DNA from: Gymnopilus junonius
Taxonomy: Eukaryota > Basidiomycota > Agaricomycetes > Agaricales > Galerinaceae
Length of the DNA: 64,000 bases
Assembly (NCBI GenBank): GCA_015501075.1
Contig: JADNYJ010000034.1
Coordinates: forward strand, 221,159 to 285,158
Direction of reading: 5' to 3'
A program made the position numbers and the translations under genes. The notes under the pieces are model-generated. The model ran no database searches, was not told the DNA's origin, and saw nothing but the letters and a program-made list of their open reading frames with translations. This document shows positions 1 through 13,948 of the stretch, piece by piece; the first letter of the stretch is position 1; each line of letters begins with the position of its first letter.

Positions 1-2699
1 GGAGTAGATCCCTCTCACCACACTGCCGCTGCAGCTACTGCCTTTATTGAAACTGTTCCTGGCGAGTCGGCTACACGAGCACGTAAGAATTTGAGGAGGG
101 ATATGGAGAAGAGACTGGCCGAAGGCAGCAAGAAGTTCTTGGATGCCCTCGGTGAGGTTGACGCGGTATGTGGCTCTTACTGTTCTTACAACAATGCTAA
201 TAGAGGCTCATTTATATTTCTACAGAGGTTACTTGAGCTACAGGCCCATGTAGCGGCTATGCGGGCTAGCTGCGACGAAGCAGAAACTCAGTTAACACTC
301 ACGAATGAATCGAGCAAGCTTCTGCTGGAAAGAGCTGGAAACCTGCGAGATGAGAGGTCTGTTGATGTTCTATGCCCAATCTTGACACGCTGACCTGTGG
401 TTAGGCAGGAAGTTGAGAATAAAAATCGATTATCTCGCTGTTTCTGGATCGGTTTACTCTCAGTGAGAGTGAAGTGGAGGCCTTCACCTCGAGAGAGGTG
501 CCGGTTGGGCAACGTTTCTTCCAAGCAATGGACAAAACGGAGAGAATACGGGAAGATTGCCGCGTCTTGATGTCTGGAGAAGATGGGTCGACAAAGCTGG
601 GTAAGCGGCATGTCCAGTAGCCATTGCCTCACGTCTCTTATTTTACTCGGTCCTTAGGTTGGAAATTATGCTCGACGTCAGCCAACCTCGAACAAGGCTA
701 CGAGAAGATCCTTCGTTATCTATCAAACGAGTTCCGTCAAGGAGGGCGCGATTCGCAATTGGAAGTCAGTTCACAAATGCGGGAGGCCGTACAAAGATTG
801 CGGAAACGACCTGAACTCCTCACGTACGTGGTTGTCCATTTGAATTCTATCGAACCTATGTCAACCTTTTCCTATTGCAGTGAGGCTCTGGCATCTCTGT
901 CAGAAACACGTCAAACGACCCTCCTGTCGTCCTTCATCGCGGCTCTCACCAGAGGCGGACCCTCAGCTATCCTCGGCCCATTGAATTGCACGCCCATGAT
1001 CCTCTGCGTTATGTCGGTGACATGCTCGATGGGTGCATCAGACTATCGCAGCTGAACGCGAATTTCTGGAGAGCCTCTTTGGAATGAAGCAGGATGGTCG
1101 AATGGTGGGCAGTGTACGGAAATTCGACTTCAAGAAGGAAGAAGAAGAATGGTTACGGAGTTGATGGACCAAGCTGTCGAGAAACTCTGCGTGCCCCTCA
1201 AGGTTGGTATTTTATGCGTTGCCCAACAGCTTTGAATTCCTTTGGCTGACTGTGACATGCAGATGCGTGTGCAGCAAACTATTCGATCTCAGGAAAGCAG
1301 CATTATTGCTTACAAGATCGCCAACCTCCTGCAGTTCTATTTGATGACAATGCGTCGAACACTTGGGGATGAGGCTCTCCTATCATATACTTTGAAAGAG
1401 TGAGCTTCGCTCCAGCACGTCTTTACTGGAATCTAACTGCCTGCCCATAGGATGACTGACGTAGCATACAAAGTTTTCTATGACTCAATTGAGAATCAGA
1501 GCCAGGCTCTGTCTCGTGTTCGTTTAGTGAGTTGCATTATCACATTAAATTTCTCATTCCCGGTTCTGATCCAGATTTAAAGGACGAAGACGACCCGTCT
1601 CTCGCACCTCCTCTAGTGGTCTCGACCACGCTCAAATCCTTCGCGAAGTCATGACAGTGTACAAATCCTCTTTACTAGGAATGAAGACCAAGTGAGGTCG
1701 TTGCCGGCTTCCACCAAGTGCTAGACATCATGGTCGATCCAATTGTGGTGATGTGCATTGAGAATGGTGATGCAAAGAGGAAGGCCAGGCCCCGGTGGGA
1801 CGAAGCCGTTTTCGTCCTCAATTGCCTATGTTACTTGCAGGTCTGTTCGTCTTTCTAGGATGTTCAGGCCACTGGAGAACTGATGACGTGGTAATTAGAG
1901 TGTGCTCAGTCCATTTGAATTCACGATGAAGAAGCAAGCAGAGATCCAAGCCTTCTTGGACCAGCGGGTCGTTCTGCTGACAAATGAGCATGTACGCATT
2001 GTCTTTTCTCTGCTGGTCAGGAGCGACGCTCAAGGTCGATGTTTAGGGTCACGATCTTCTGAAGGACGCGGGACTGCTACAAGTAGCTGAGGCATGCAGA
2101 AGCCATAAGACTGGTGTACGTTCTTCAATTTCCGCTAATGTCTCTGCTAATACTACCAATCGTAGGAACCACTGTCGCGGATCCCGGGCACCCAACCAAC
2201 GGATCTACAGGAGGCCCTGCACCACTTCTCTATTTGGCTATCCGGTCTGGAAGTCGTGCAGTCACCCCGCCTTGCACAGCTGACGGTGCAGAGGCTACAC
2301 ACCAAGGTCCACCAAGACGCCTTGGCGAGGCTGGTGCGGACGTACAAGATGATCTGCGATGAGGTGAAGGACCCGCGGAATCGGTACGAGGCTGCTTCGA
2401 CGTTGCTGGGGAGTGAGAGGCCCTTTGGACAGGTGCATTTGCTTTGGCAGGTGTTTGGGCTGGAGGAGGAGGAGGAGACCAATGAAGGAGAGAACGAAGA
2501 GGAGGACAGTGATGAAGGCGAAGATGAAGAGGAGGATGGGGATGAAGGTGAAGATAGCGATGATATGGCCAGCGATGAAGAAGAGAGTGAGGAAGAGTCG
2601 GGAGACGACAACGATAAGGGTATATCTTTTGATTATCGTATATATTTCTGTTATCTGATAACGGTATTCTTTCTATCAGGACTTGATCCAGGATCTTAA
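1..2699 (+). CDS. COG6: Conserved oligomeric Golgi complex subunit 6 (5'-partial)
   Basis: COG6 belongs to the eight-subunit tethering complex that holds retrograde intra-Golgi vesicles at cis/medial Golgi membranes. The 5' end lies outside the window. Conserved stretches appear in order: LRRDMEKRLAEGSKKFLDAL near 90-160, a coiled-coil stretch (LLELQAHVAAM), LFLDRFTLSESEVEAF, LEQGYEKILRYLSNEF, EFLESLFGMKQDGRMVGSV, VQQTIRSQESSIIAYKIANL, and a long last exon from about 2165 ending in an acidic tail (Glu/Asp runs, 2461-2610). Short introns are visible at 166-225 and about 358-405, with others downstream and a final one near 2619-2680. The stop is at 2697-2699. Oddity: adjoining conserved blocks lie in different frames within single exons, for example around 430, 673, 960, 1030, 1155 and 1680, each fixed by one missing base. 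Residues are otherwise well preserved. Sequencing error or a young pseudogene are both possible; the family call is firm. Confidence 0.85.
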
Positions 2700-4590
2700 C
2701 CTCGAAAGAGGCCGTAGGATACCCCTATACTTCATGTTCAGGTTGTTTCAAAATCCCAATCACACCCTTTTCATTGAATCTTGGGCAAATCTATGAAAGC
2801 AAGCCACCCCAGCTGACAAGATGAAAATACCTTTTGCAACTTTCAATTCGCCGTGAACTCGTCAGGTTCCTTGATATACTTATTCCTTCCGCGCGATCGC
2901 AAAGATATACTCTGACATACTCACCACTGGGAGTAACTCGGCAAAATCAACGACATTCTTGTTACCAACGCCCGGCGAATAGTATATTGAACGGTGATAA
3001 ATTGACCTTAGTCGTCCTCAGTCATTCTCGTCAACTTATGACCCATGATCTTGATAGATGGGGAGCACAGCGGTTTCAGCTCCGAAGGCGTTCTCGACCG
3101 GAATCAGTACAGTTCAAATGGGGGTAGTAATGACCGTGCGAGGGCGTTGCTTTTATCTGCCCTCTGTTCATCGCACTTCTGTCTTGTCTAGATTCCTGTC
3201 CCAGGCGCTATACATTTGTGCTTGCCATTAAAGTTCATCAGCGCACTGAAATCTTGTCGTCCCTTTCTGTCATCTAGATTCCGGCTGCCTGGATCAAACT
3301 CTCAAGTTCTTTCTGTATCAAGTGCGGTAATTCAATGTCTTTCCTTTCTCTCGCCGCTGGGGATGTGCCTGCCATGGTGCACGGTTGAGTTAGATTTTCG
3401 GACTTTGTTGTCGCTGTCCGACATGGAACTCATTTCAATTAAATCCTGCAGATGATGAGCTGATTTGGGACTTTTCACATTCGCAGCCCTGCATTTTTTG
3501 AAGCCCCTGAAGAGCATCATTTTGTTTTGTTGCGTTCGTCAAGAGGGGGGTTCTCATCACGCCATCCTTTCTACAGCTCTTCCTTGTTTTGACCGACTGG
3601 TAACTTGGCATCCATCTCGCATGTCTGATATCTTCATAATTACGCTTCGTTTCGATTTCTTTCTAGGTACCCATTTAGAGAAAGAGGAAAAATGATGGAC
3701 AAGGAGTCATGGACCGGTGGTACCTCACATCTTGCAACGGTGGACGCAACTTCAATCTAAATAAAGCACTGGAAGAAGGTGTTGACGCATTAAAAATACA
3801 CCTTGACTTCCTCCTGTCGTCTGCGCCACTGAGTACTGGATATATATAATTGCTGGACATGAGTGTAACTTCCAGTCGACGGCCTCGAAGGAAGAAATGC
3901 TTACTTGTGAGGCTGCCCGATGGGCGTTTATGAATCTGGTATGCGATATCGCGCGTGAACAATCTGAAGTAAGATAGCAAGACCGAGAGTCGAGCATTGT
4001 TACAATCCAGATAAGGGCCCTATCCAACTAAGGAGTTGTCGAGAGAGTATTCATCGAGATTACATGGCGATGCACGCCCTTGAAAAGGAAGAAAGATTGT
4101 TGTTGCGTTGCCATGAATTGCGTCGGTGCGCAGTGATATCAATTCCTATGTAGTCGTTTAGAAGGAAGGAGGGGATATTCATTAGTACAATTTTGTATTC
4201 TAGTAGTATAGAGTCAACAACAAAAGAAGACAAACGGAAGCAGACAAAACCAATAAAGAACCGAAGAAAAAATAGTTCCGAGATACGTAGGTCGTGAGTG
4301 ATTGGTGGAGGTAATGGTACAAACCAATAAAAAGGGAGATCACTGAATATCCTAGAGAAAATGACAGACAGAAAGTGAAAGTACAAGTTCATTTCGTTCG
4401 TAGAGACGGATGGATGATGGATCGGAAAATAATAAGATAAGATACAATGTGGCGTTTCAATTGTAATTTGAGGATATCGTGCGTTCGTCCGTTGGTCTCT
4501 CTAGAAGTGGGCCAGTGTTGAATAGATATAACATTTAAAATCTTGGCGAGGGTTTGATGTCGTTAAAGATGTTCCTGGCCATCAGCCACA
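2700..4590. other. Intergenic, nothing recognised
   Basis: This is the gap between the convergent ends of COG6 and the Rab4-like gene. Only short frames without a recognisable motif or splice pattern occur on either strand. It presumably holds both 3' UTRs. Confidence 0.5.
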
Positions 4591-5802
<1,212 letters not shown>

Positions 5803-6143
5803 CTAGTCCCAAATAAAACGCCGCGTTGCCTGGCTCCAATCGGTTTGAATGTTCCCGTGCAAATTTAAAATTTCGCGAGCTTTCTCCGTATGAATAAAGT
5901 CCACAAGATGATTCGATGTCCTGGAATGAAATTGAAAGAAAGTGTACAGAAATTGGAGATTATGGGTGTTGTGGATTGAGGACAATGTTGTGCACACAAT
6001 TAATCGTCGTTGTCAGGGTAGTCTTACGTCATCACAGATATCACGTGCCGTGACGGACCATTCCGGAATTTGTTGAGCTCGTTGTCACCATCGCCCGCGA
6101 CTCCTTCAGAAACAATTTTCATTCCAACACAATCTCTGCAAAG
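5803..6143. promoter_or_regulatory. Shared divergent promoter, Rab4-like / ATP synthase epsilon
   Basis: These 341 bp separate the start codons of two divergent genes and must hold both promoters and 5' UTRs. No defined factor site was identified; the role is inferred from position. Confidence 0.5.
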
Positions 6144-6453
6144 ATGACCGCCTGGAGGAACGTCTTCACGTATGTTATTGAGGTCTACAATACTCAGACT
6201 TTCTGTACTGATTTGGATTGTTTAAGGTACAACAAGTTTGCCCAGATCACAGCTCGGGCTCTCCGCCAGTCGTTGAAGGAGGAGGAGCGTCTCGCCGCTG
6301 AGAAGCGTGGCATTACCACTGTTAGATACCAGAAGTGGGAAAACGGCGTTGGTGGCCAGCAGGTGCGCCTTCTCCAGGCTTGGTAGTATTGGCTAAGCAT
6401 TGACTTGTACCTCTTTTCTATTCCAGGTTCAAGTTCAGCAAGAGCAAAAGTAG
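6144..6453 (+). CDS. ATP15: Mitochondrial ATP synthase F1 epsilon subunit
   Basis: Small subunit of the F1 central stalk in the mitochondrial matrix (the eukaryotic epsilon, not the bacterial one). Three exons are seen: 6144-6169, 6227-6362 and 6427-6453, with introns starting GTATGT and GTGCGC and ending in AG. The spliced product is about 62 residues. It begins MTAWRNVFTYNKFAQITARA, continues with ALRQSLKEEERLAAEKRG and RYQKWENG, and ends QVQVQQEQK. This N-terminal helix plus the LKEE..RLAAEKRG...KWENG pattern is the family signature, and the length is normal for fungal ATP15. The first exon ends within the Thr codon and phase is conserved. It shares its upstream region with the Rab4-like gene. 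No frame defect is seen. Confidence 0.9.
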
Positions 6454-9400
6454 ACAGAGCTCTAGAGACCGACCATTTCCTTACCAAAATCACCTGGAAT
6501 TCATGCCTCATTGTTGAACTTTCTCCATATACTCCTACGAGATTTGTTCCGGACTCCGGATGCATCATGCCTATGTCGCGTCAGGTCACCTTTCATGAGT
6601 GGTTCCTGTACCCAACGTCAGCGCTGTTCTTTGAGTCACTGATCGTCATATCCGTCAGTTTAGCCTCTGCAGCCAGTTTTGCTTGGTTGGGCTATCTCCT
6701 TCAGTCGCGGTGCCTCGCCCATTGCGCTGTCGAGAAGATTGAAAGGAGATGTCGCTCAAGCCTTTAATTTTTTAGTGTTGCGCAAATGTCTATGTTCATT
6801 CTCGATCGTTGACGTTCGCAGCATTTTGAAGTCGTACCTCGGCCTAAATGGCAGATGGACGCCCCAAGGGCATTCTGGAAAGATCTAGCTTCAGACTTGT
6901 TTGTTCTGATACATTTACCAACTGGTTTCTCTCAGATACATGTGCTTTTCCGATGTTGCTGATGTCTTCTGTTCAGGAAACTTTCCTTCGGGGACTCAGG
7001 CGTAAATTCTCAGGCGCGTTATACGTCATTACTATTCCGGCTGAACATACTTCAACACTTTGAAGGCACAGTTGCGCCCGTCCGAGCTGGCTTTATGGCA
7101 GATGACGAAACTGAGTGATTCAAGAGGCTCATATTTTTCGACGCTGACCAACATGCCTACGTATGATCACCGTGACCGAGCGTTGGCGTCCTTGGCACAT
7201 GAACTTACATTGGACTTCGGCCTGATGTGATGTAACCCTTTCCTGACAATCAACAGAGTGCTTCTCCTTCCTCATGTTCTTATAACAAATGGAAGATAGG
7301 TCCGACAAGGCCGTTATGAAATGAAAGTTCGTTCATTGATACACCATTCTGACATCTTTACCAGAACCTTCAGTCCTCGGAATATCTGATAGATATGTAT
7401 GTCGACAAGACGTTCAGGAATGTTCTCCTCAGAAGACTCAGCTGAAAAGCCCCAGGTATTTTATAAAATTTCTCGACTTCTAGAATCCGGTTCAATATTC
7501 TCCGATTTTTTATTCTTGTTTTACTTAGGCTTTGCACTTTGCAAGTGGCATGATCTGGCCAGTTTATAGTTAACGTCGTGATGAGAGTGACTTCAGACGC
7601 ATGTATGTATCCTCTATATTTGTCCCGAGGCCCCGAACGTTGGTCATCCCGGGATGTCAGAACTGCTTTTTGGGTGATGCAACGCTTTTTTGGTTAATGC
7701 ATCCAGCGCAATACTTCTTCCTGACATCGACATGGTCCCGAAATAAGTCGCAGGTTGATCTCACAACCATTATGAGGATACGATTCCTGAAATTTCGGTC
7801 AACCTCAGGCACCAGTATCAGTCTCATTCCACCAGCAACATCTATGTCCTATTTCCCCCAATTTACAAGTGATCGTGTTCAAGGATCCTCCCCGCCCTCT
7901 TCAGGCCTTCACTACATATCTTATATGCTGCGATCCGGCTGAATAACTATTTACGCCCTTTTTATAGACGTCGTGGGTAGGATCTTGCCTTGTTCATCTG
8001 GGCTACTGTTATTATAGATGATGAAGGCAGCATTTCGAACGCCACAAAATCCTATCAGACTTAACACCCCACCCTTCCTGTCGACCACCCACAAATAAAA
8101 CATGGCCATATGGACGCCATACTTCCGGAGGCATCCCAAAACTCGCTATGTATAATTGTACAATTTGTTATTTTGATTCAGTGACTACTAACTATCCGTA
8201 GTCATAGCTGTGCATGCCCAACGTCTTTATGCATTCGGAAATTTTTACCTCTGATGGCGAACTGAAACAGGCATTGCTGGCTTTTGTAAGTCTTTGACTT
8301 TCCGGGAGTTTACAGTCCGGCTAATCTTACAGACCCATCTATTTGGCGGACTGTGTGGGTGCTACATACTTAGCCTAGGAGTTGAGCTAACGTCTCGTGA
8401 GTCTGTGAATTCTATTCGGCTAACAGTTGCAGACTTGAGATCTCATGGACCATCCGTGATATGTTCTGAAGACTCTCTTGTAGTGTATTTAGTCTATAGC
8501 AAAGTATGTATGTGTGTCTCGACTTGACCATCGGCTATTGATATTTCTGGCAGAGTGGCGGTATTTAGCCGACCTTGGTGGGCAATGTGCTCAGAGTCGA
8601 TATTCTCAGTTAACTCTATGCCTCACATCTGCATCACATCATTTGCCATGTGTTCTACGACAAGTAAATCCACGATCCTACTCCGAATATAGGAAAAAGT
8701 TCTCCTTGAAGCTTGAAAGCCCTGCTCCTGTTCATTCGCCACGAGACGGTCAAAATGCGATGCTTATTCTGGCTTCTTAATTTTCGTAAGAAAAATAAAG
8801 GTGTTTCCTCCGCCACAAGCCATCGCCACTAGCCGTTAGTAAGCTTACCAACGGTCGGACGCGGTATAAACTCTAGAGTAGGGTCAAATTGGTATTTCTT
8901 ACGCGGCCAATTCAACCCAGGATGTCAGAGACGGACCAGCGTTCAAACCGCCAGCTCGCTGCTGACGATGTGGCTCCCGCCATATCTTACGCACTTATGC
9001 ATTAGGCCCAGGGAGGGCTGATCGTCACAAGTGCGCAGATTCCGGATCATGAAGTGAATTAGGAGGTGCGCAATTCGCTTCGGAGTTTACTGCTGGACGA
9101 AACACACGCCCTTCGCACCAGGCACCCACCCTCCTCGGCCCTTTGAAGATTACGTTTGTCTGAGCACGGTTCTGACCCTTGGCCATAATAAAATTGCCTG
9201 GCGTCCACTCAGTATCGCCAAGATTTTTTACGACTTTGGTGTCTACTGGGGCCCACTTAAGCAGAGCTGCTTGAGTAACTCCAGGTGATTGATTTCATTA
9301 ACTGGGGTGATTCTTCTCAAACTTGGGCAATAAGAGTAAATACTGAAGGAAAGAGCGAAAGAAACTGCTGCGCTTCCTAACCGAAATACTGGGACATGAA

Positions 9401-10466
9401 ATACACGAATCGCAATTGAATACGCAAAATTGGTGCGCGGTACCATGCATTTATATTGAATTTACTCTGTACTCGGTAAGAACGTAATCCAATGTATATC
9501 GCAAGCTTTAGGCTTACGGGTTTGACGATGGATACATGCTCTTCAAGGTTCATGAAAGTGTGGAGCGCTTTGTGGTTAGCGAACGCAACCTTGGGACTTG
9601 CGCTGCGCATAATCTCAGTTTACCAAGCGGGTGCTTCTCCATCTCCAAGAAGCATTGGCGCTAAGCGCCAAACGCTCCAGATTTGACGTTATGAAGGGCA
9701 CTTGCTCACTTCAGTGTCTTCGATTTAATAGATTCCACCTGCTGGTTGCGTGCTGGGCGCTGCGGTTGAGAGCACTGGCGAGCACTAGAATACCGACGCT
9801 ATTCAAATGAACGTTACTTCAATCATCCACATCGCCATGGAGAACGACGCGTGCCAGGCTGCAGTGCCGTCAGGTATTTACAGCTGCAGATATGTAAAGA
9901 TTAGGTGGTCTCCAGGTCGCGTGAAATGATAATTACAAATCTACTCAACGAGACGACCTTTCAACATGATCGACATGAGTATCACCAAGTCATTTACGCA
10001 CAACATGCCTGTTTCTGATGGGTGAGCTCAGATCGCAGATGGCCTTGAAACAGAACTACCGTTGAAATTACTCTAAGCGGACAGTTTGAATTTGCAAGAT
10101 CTCGAAATCTGAACCCTTAGGAATTAGAAGACAGTGGTGCAGATGGTGCGGTTGGAAATCGGTATTGGCATTATTATGGTACAAGAATGTATACCAGACG
10201 AGAGAAGAAAAAGACCAGAAGAAGGAAAAAAAAGGATGTCGTACAAGTACACTAGTGATCCACTAGAAATAACTAAAAGAAAGAGGAAGGAGGTGTGTAT
10301 AATAGAGGTGCTTTATGCGATAAATGACACGAGAATGAGAGGAAAGTCAAAGTCGTCAACATCGTTAATATTTTTTGTGGAGCTGGGAACAGCAACCTGT
10401 ATAAGAAAAGAGCTTGACCTGTATAAAACAGATTAATGAACAAAATAAAAATAATAGGGTCGTCGA
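6454..10466. other. 4-kb gene-poor stretch, nothing recognised
   Basis: Only short frames (under about 125 codons) with unremarkable composition occur on either strand. I found no conserved motif, no convincing exon chain, no tRNA T-arm with matching stem and no obvious direct or inverted repeat. Its right end includes the 3' flank of the phosphatase gene. Confidence 0.45.
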
Positions 10467-11132
10467 TCAGGAAGGCGACGAGAAGTGCGGCACTGGGTTC
10501 GCTATCGCCCGGCCTAGCGAATCTCTGGCATACTCGTGTAGCTGCTGCACGAACCCAAAATTCGGATTCGCCTGTATCCTCTTGCTCTTAATATACTGCA
10601 AGGCCTCCGTTGGACTCCAATTATATGCTGCCATCAGGTAAGCCGCCACAGCGCTCACACTCCGACTGATACCCTCAGCACAGTGCACTAGAACCCTGGC
10701 CTCAGGACTCGAAGCCAGCGCGTCCCTAATGAATGCCGTTGTAGTAGGCAGGTGCCCTGCCAGCTCGGCGAAGGGGAGATCCTCCACCCTTACTTGCAGC
10801 CGCACAGGTTGGACAGCGAGCAGGGAGGGTGGTGGCCTGAAGATGTTCTCGGACATGGTCGACAGGATGTGCGTTATCCTGTATGCGCTTAATAGAGCGG
10901 GGTTTTCAGCGAACGCTAGGTCGGAGATGTATAGCCGCGGTATGATCTCTGACACGTTGCGCGCTGGGCGGGCGTTGTGCGAGGAGGGTGAGAAGGGTGA
11001 GGCAGAGGGTGGGCCCGACACTGCGATGGCGGGTGTTAAGGAGAATGGTTGATGTGGGTTCTGGTGATGTGAGTGTGGATGCTGGTGATGATGATGGGAG
11101 TGGTGGCTCGAGCTACCTTGCTGGTGGGACAT
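10467..11132 (-). CDS. Dual-specificity protein phosphatase
   Basis: A single-exon frame of 221 residues starting with ATG at 11132-11130. The first ~35 residues are low complexity and rich in His, Gln and Ser (for example SHHSHHHHQHPHSHH). From about residue 60 a compact DSP catalytic domain follows: SEIIPRLYISDLAFAENP (the usual entry strand with the P.LY.GD.. pattern), THILSTM, then VEDLPFAEL carrying the general-acid Asp, and the active-site loop VHCAEGISRSVS, which fits HCxxGxxR(S/T) with Cys as nucleophile and Arg for phosphate binding. The end YIKSKRIQANPNFGFVQQLHEYA is typical of DUSP folds. It should hydrolyse phospho-Ser/Thr/Tyr on protein substrates; the actual substrate is not predictable. 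No kinase-interaction domain is visible. A (TGG)n microsatellite lies about 60 bp upstream (11194-11209). Confidence 0.88.
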   Translation of the reverse strand: MSHQQGSSSHHSHHHHQHPHSHHQNPHQPFSLTPAIAVSGPPSASPFSPSSHNARPARNVSEIIPRLYISDLAFAENPALLSAYRITHILSTMSENIFRPPPSLLAVQPVRLQVRVEDLPFAELAGHLPTTTAFIRDALASSPEARVLVHCAEGISRSVSAVAAYLMAAYNWSPTEALQYIKSKRIQANPNFGFVQQLHEYARDSLGRAIANPVPHFSSPS

Positions 11133-13948
11133 CTTAATTTCTAGAGGGCGGCGGGGCGTGCTAGTGGGGGCGGAAAATTTTCTGTTTTTGTCTTGGTGGT
11201 GGTGGTGGTTTGGGTATAAGTGGGAAGAGGTCTGTAAGGAGATGAGATATGAGCGCTCGGATTTCTATCAAGATGGAAAGACGGGTTATAAGGGAATTCG
11301 ACGCAAAGCAGATTGTTGACTTGTCGGCCCAAGTCAAGTAAACAAAAAGAAAAAAGAACAAACAATGAATGGGTTCGTTGAACGATGATAACGGCCCATC
11401 AGACTGGATTATATCCGTCAAAGGGCCAAGGCACAAATGAATCGGAAAACAATGTTTTACGTCCAGTCAAAGTGCAGAGCGTCAAAAGATGAATAGATTG
11501 AAACTCACCGGAGTTGCAGCCTTGACGTATCCGTAGGACATATTGAACAAATTTGCTTGTATGATGTGTAAAATCTGCTGCTGTCCTTTTTTTTAAAACC
11601 AAGGTAAGTTGGGAGTTTTGACGTGCGGAAGGTGACTTCTGGTTCCTGGCAGCTTGCACGCACGTAGGGAGCGTCGGACAAGATCAATCAACGGAAGTGG
11701 GACTTGGAGGAAGATGGATTGAATTGACCACGCGAAGCGGAAGCGAAAGCGTATATCCCGGAATGAAAGGAGAGGAAAGCCTAGATAGGTCGATGGAGTT
11801 ATAAAATGATCCAATCAAGAATCTCCGTTCAGCTGGCACACTGGATCAAGGTCAAAGCCGAAAAAGAGGCGTCCAAGGAATCCAATGGAACACGAACAAA
11901 TGCGGGAAAGGAGGGGAACACTATGTTATGGGAGTAGGTTCAATTTATACGATGATATAGATGAATGGAACGCCGAAAAAGGATATGCAAGCAGGGACGA
12001 GAGAAACCAAGAGAAGGTCGATGATGGTGATGTAGTTGTTGTTGATGCGCGTTCCAAAAGCTGTCAATAATAAATTATTGCCAGGGTCCAGGACCAATTT
12101 CAAAGGAAGGGAGGGCAAGCGGATCCCAAGTGGGGTATTAAATCCAAAGATGGAACGCCCCAATGCTCAACTGCGGGCCGCACCGCAAATTAGTCGTGAT
12201 GATACTTGGTTTTCGGTCGTGACACGGTATGATGCCTTTGTGTTGCCGGGAGCAGTCAGGAGGCGAAGGGAGGCAGAGGGGCGAAGAGGGGGTAGCTGCC
12301 CAGAGGAGAAGGGCAGGGGAGGGGGGTTTGGCATCAGTCCTGTAACCTTGCGTGCGCTTTTTAAGACCGCGTTTCGGTTTCGGCTTGGGGTATTACATTA
12401 GACGCCCTTGGCTCCCATCCCTCCCTCTCCCTTGCCGGAATGGCGTAAATGCTGCTATGTCGGGTGTTCAGTGCTGTGGTAGGACAAGGCACTCAGCCGA
12501 GGGAAGGCTGATGAATGTAGACCTTCGGATCGGAAAGGCATGGTAAGGCAAGGCAGGGGAATAAGCGGAAACGAAAGAAGGCTGAGCTCCAGGGAAGGTC
12601 AGTAATGTGGCAGTTGTCAACATGTCGCCCTTTTTCCATCCCGTCATTGCAAATTCAGATTTCGGGATCCTTTGCCAAAAATAAAACTCGGTCTTGCGAC
12701 CGAGAGGTGGAGTACAGGTAACAGAAGGGCAGCTAGGCTTTGTGCTGACAATCTATTTCTACACCTATGGATGGATCTGTACAGCCAGTTTTGCGGAGAA
12801 GGATCTAGAACAAGATCCCGCAGGAGAGAACGGCTGGACTGGGTTCCAAGGGCGGACGTCAACGCAGCGAAAAACCGGACAAAGCGGTGCTGTGATATGA
12901 TGGTCCAGTAACATCCATTTCGCTGACCTAGCTCTGCTTCTGCAATGCTATGTAACCAGACAAGTGGTCCGAGGAAAGACAAAAGATAATCTCGGGTTTC
13001 GGAGCTTTCAATCCAACCAATAACAATGGCCAAGATATCTAATCCAATGCATGGCTCTATTCAAATCTCGTGCTGTGTTTAGAGGAGGGGGAGGCCCGGG
13101 CTAGAAAGAAGGCAGCTCTTCCGGTTGATGTGATTGAACAGCCTCTCTGGTAATTGATTACCTCAGCAATTCCCACCTCCGTCAACACCTACATTGGCTT
13201 TCCGCCCCTCACTCATCATTCCAAATGATTGATGCCCTCTCAGGAGGATCGCTATTATTGAAATTACATTTTCACCAAATTGAGTCGGAATTCTAACGGC
13301 AGAATATTAATGTCTACATTCTTTTTGCTCACCCACTGACTATCCTGTGATAGAGTGGGTCGGGACAACCTTGGACATTTGGCACTCATGAATGATTGAT
13401 GGGGATCGGGATGGAAGGGAGTGTCGAGACTTCCGCCGTATGCATCTGAATCGACTATCAGCTGCTATCGGAGATCAGATTTCATACTTTTTCTCATCAT
13501 CAAAGATCAAATACTGACGTAAGTTGCACAGTACGTATATCAATTTTGTGGGGCTGAGGATTCGGTCTCTTTTGACGATGACATCGTATTGGTGAATTTA
13601 GCAAGATCTACATACGCGATTCATAAAGGTGGTCATGGTCAAAGGGAGAAAAGAGTATATACGAAAATCAGAGTTGGTAGAATATAGGATAGTAAGGAGC
13701 TAATTTCAAAAAAAACGATAATATATCATTACTATCCCACTACTCCACATACACTCTACGGAGAGCATAGAAAACAGATGGAAAACAGAGCAAGGCTTGA
13801 AGAAAGCCTTTTTTGAGCGTACGTACAAGACGGTCGGTCGGTTCATGAAGAAATCGTGACGCGAGACAAAATGAAGAGATAGGAAGCGGACTGAAGCATA
13901 ATCGAAAACGACGCCGACGCCGATGAGACGTCACGTTTGAATGCCTGT
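11133..13948. other. Intergenic, nothing recognised
   Basis: The stretch holds the 5' flank of the phosphatase, a purine-rich tract near 12255-12330 and a run of short unrelated frames. No conserved motif was found. The right end is the 3' flank of eIF4A. Confidence 0.45.

Noticed and set aside
2153..2611. 152-codon Ser-rich minus-strand frame
   Set aside because: Antisense to the last COG6 exon; the Ser runs are the complement of GAG/GAA repeats of the acidic tail.
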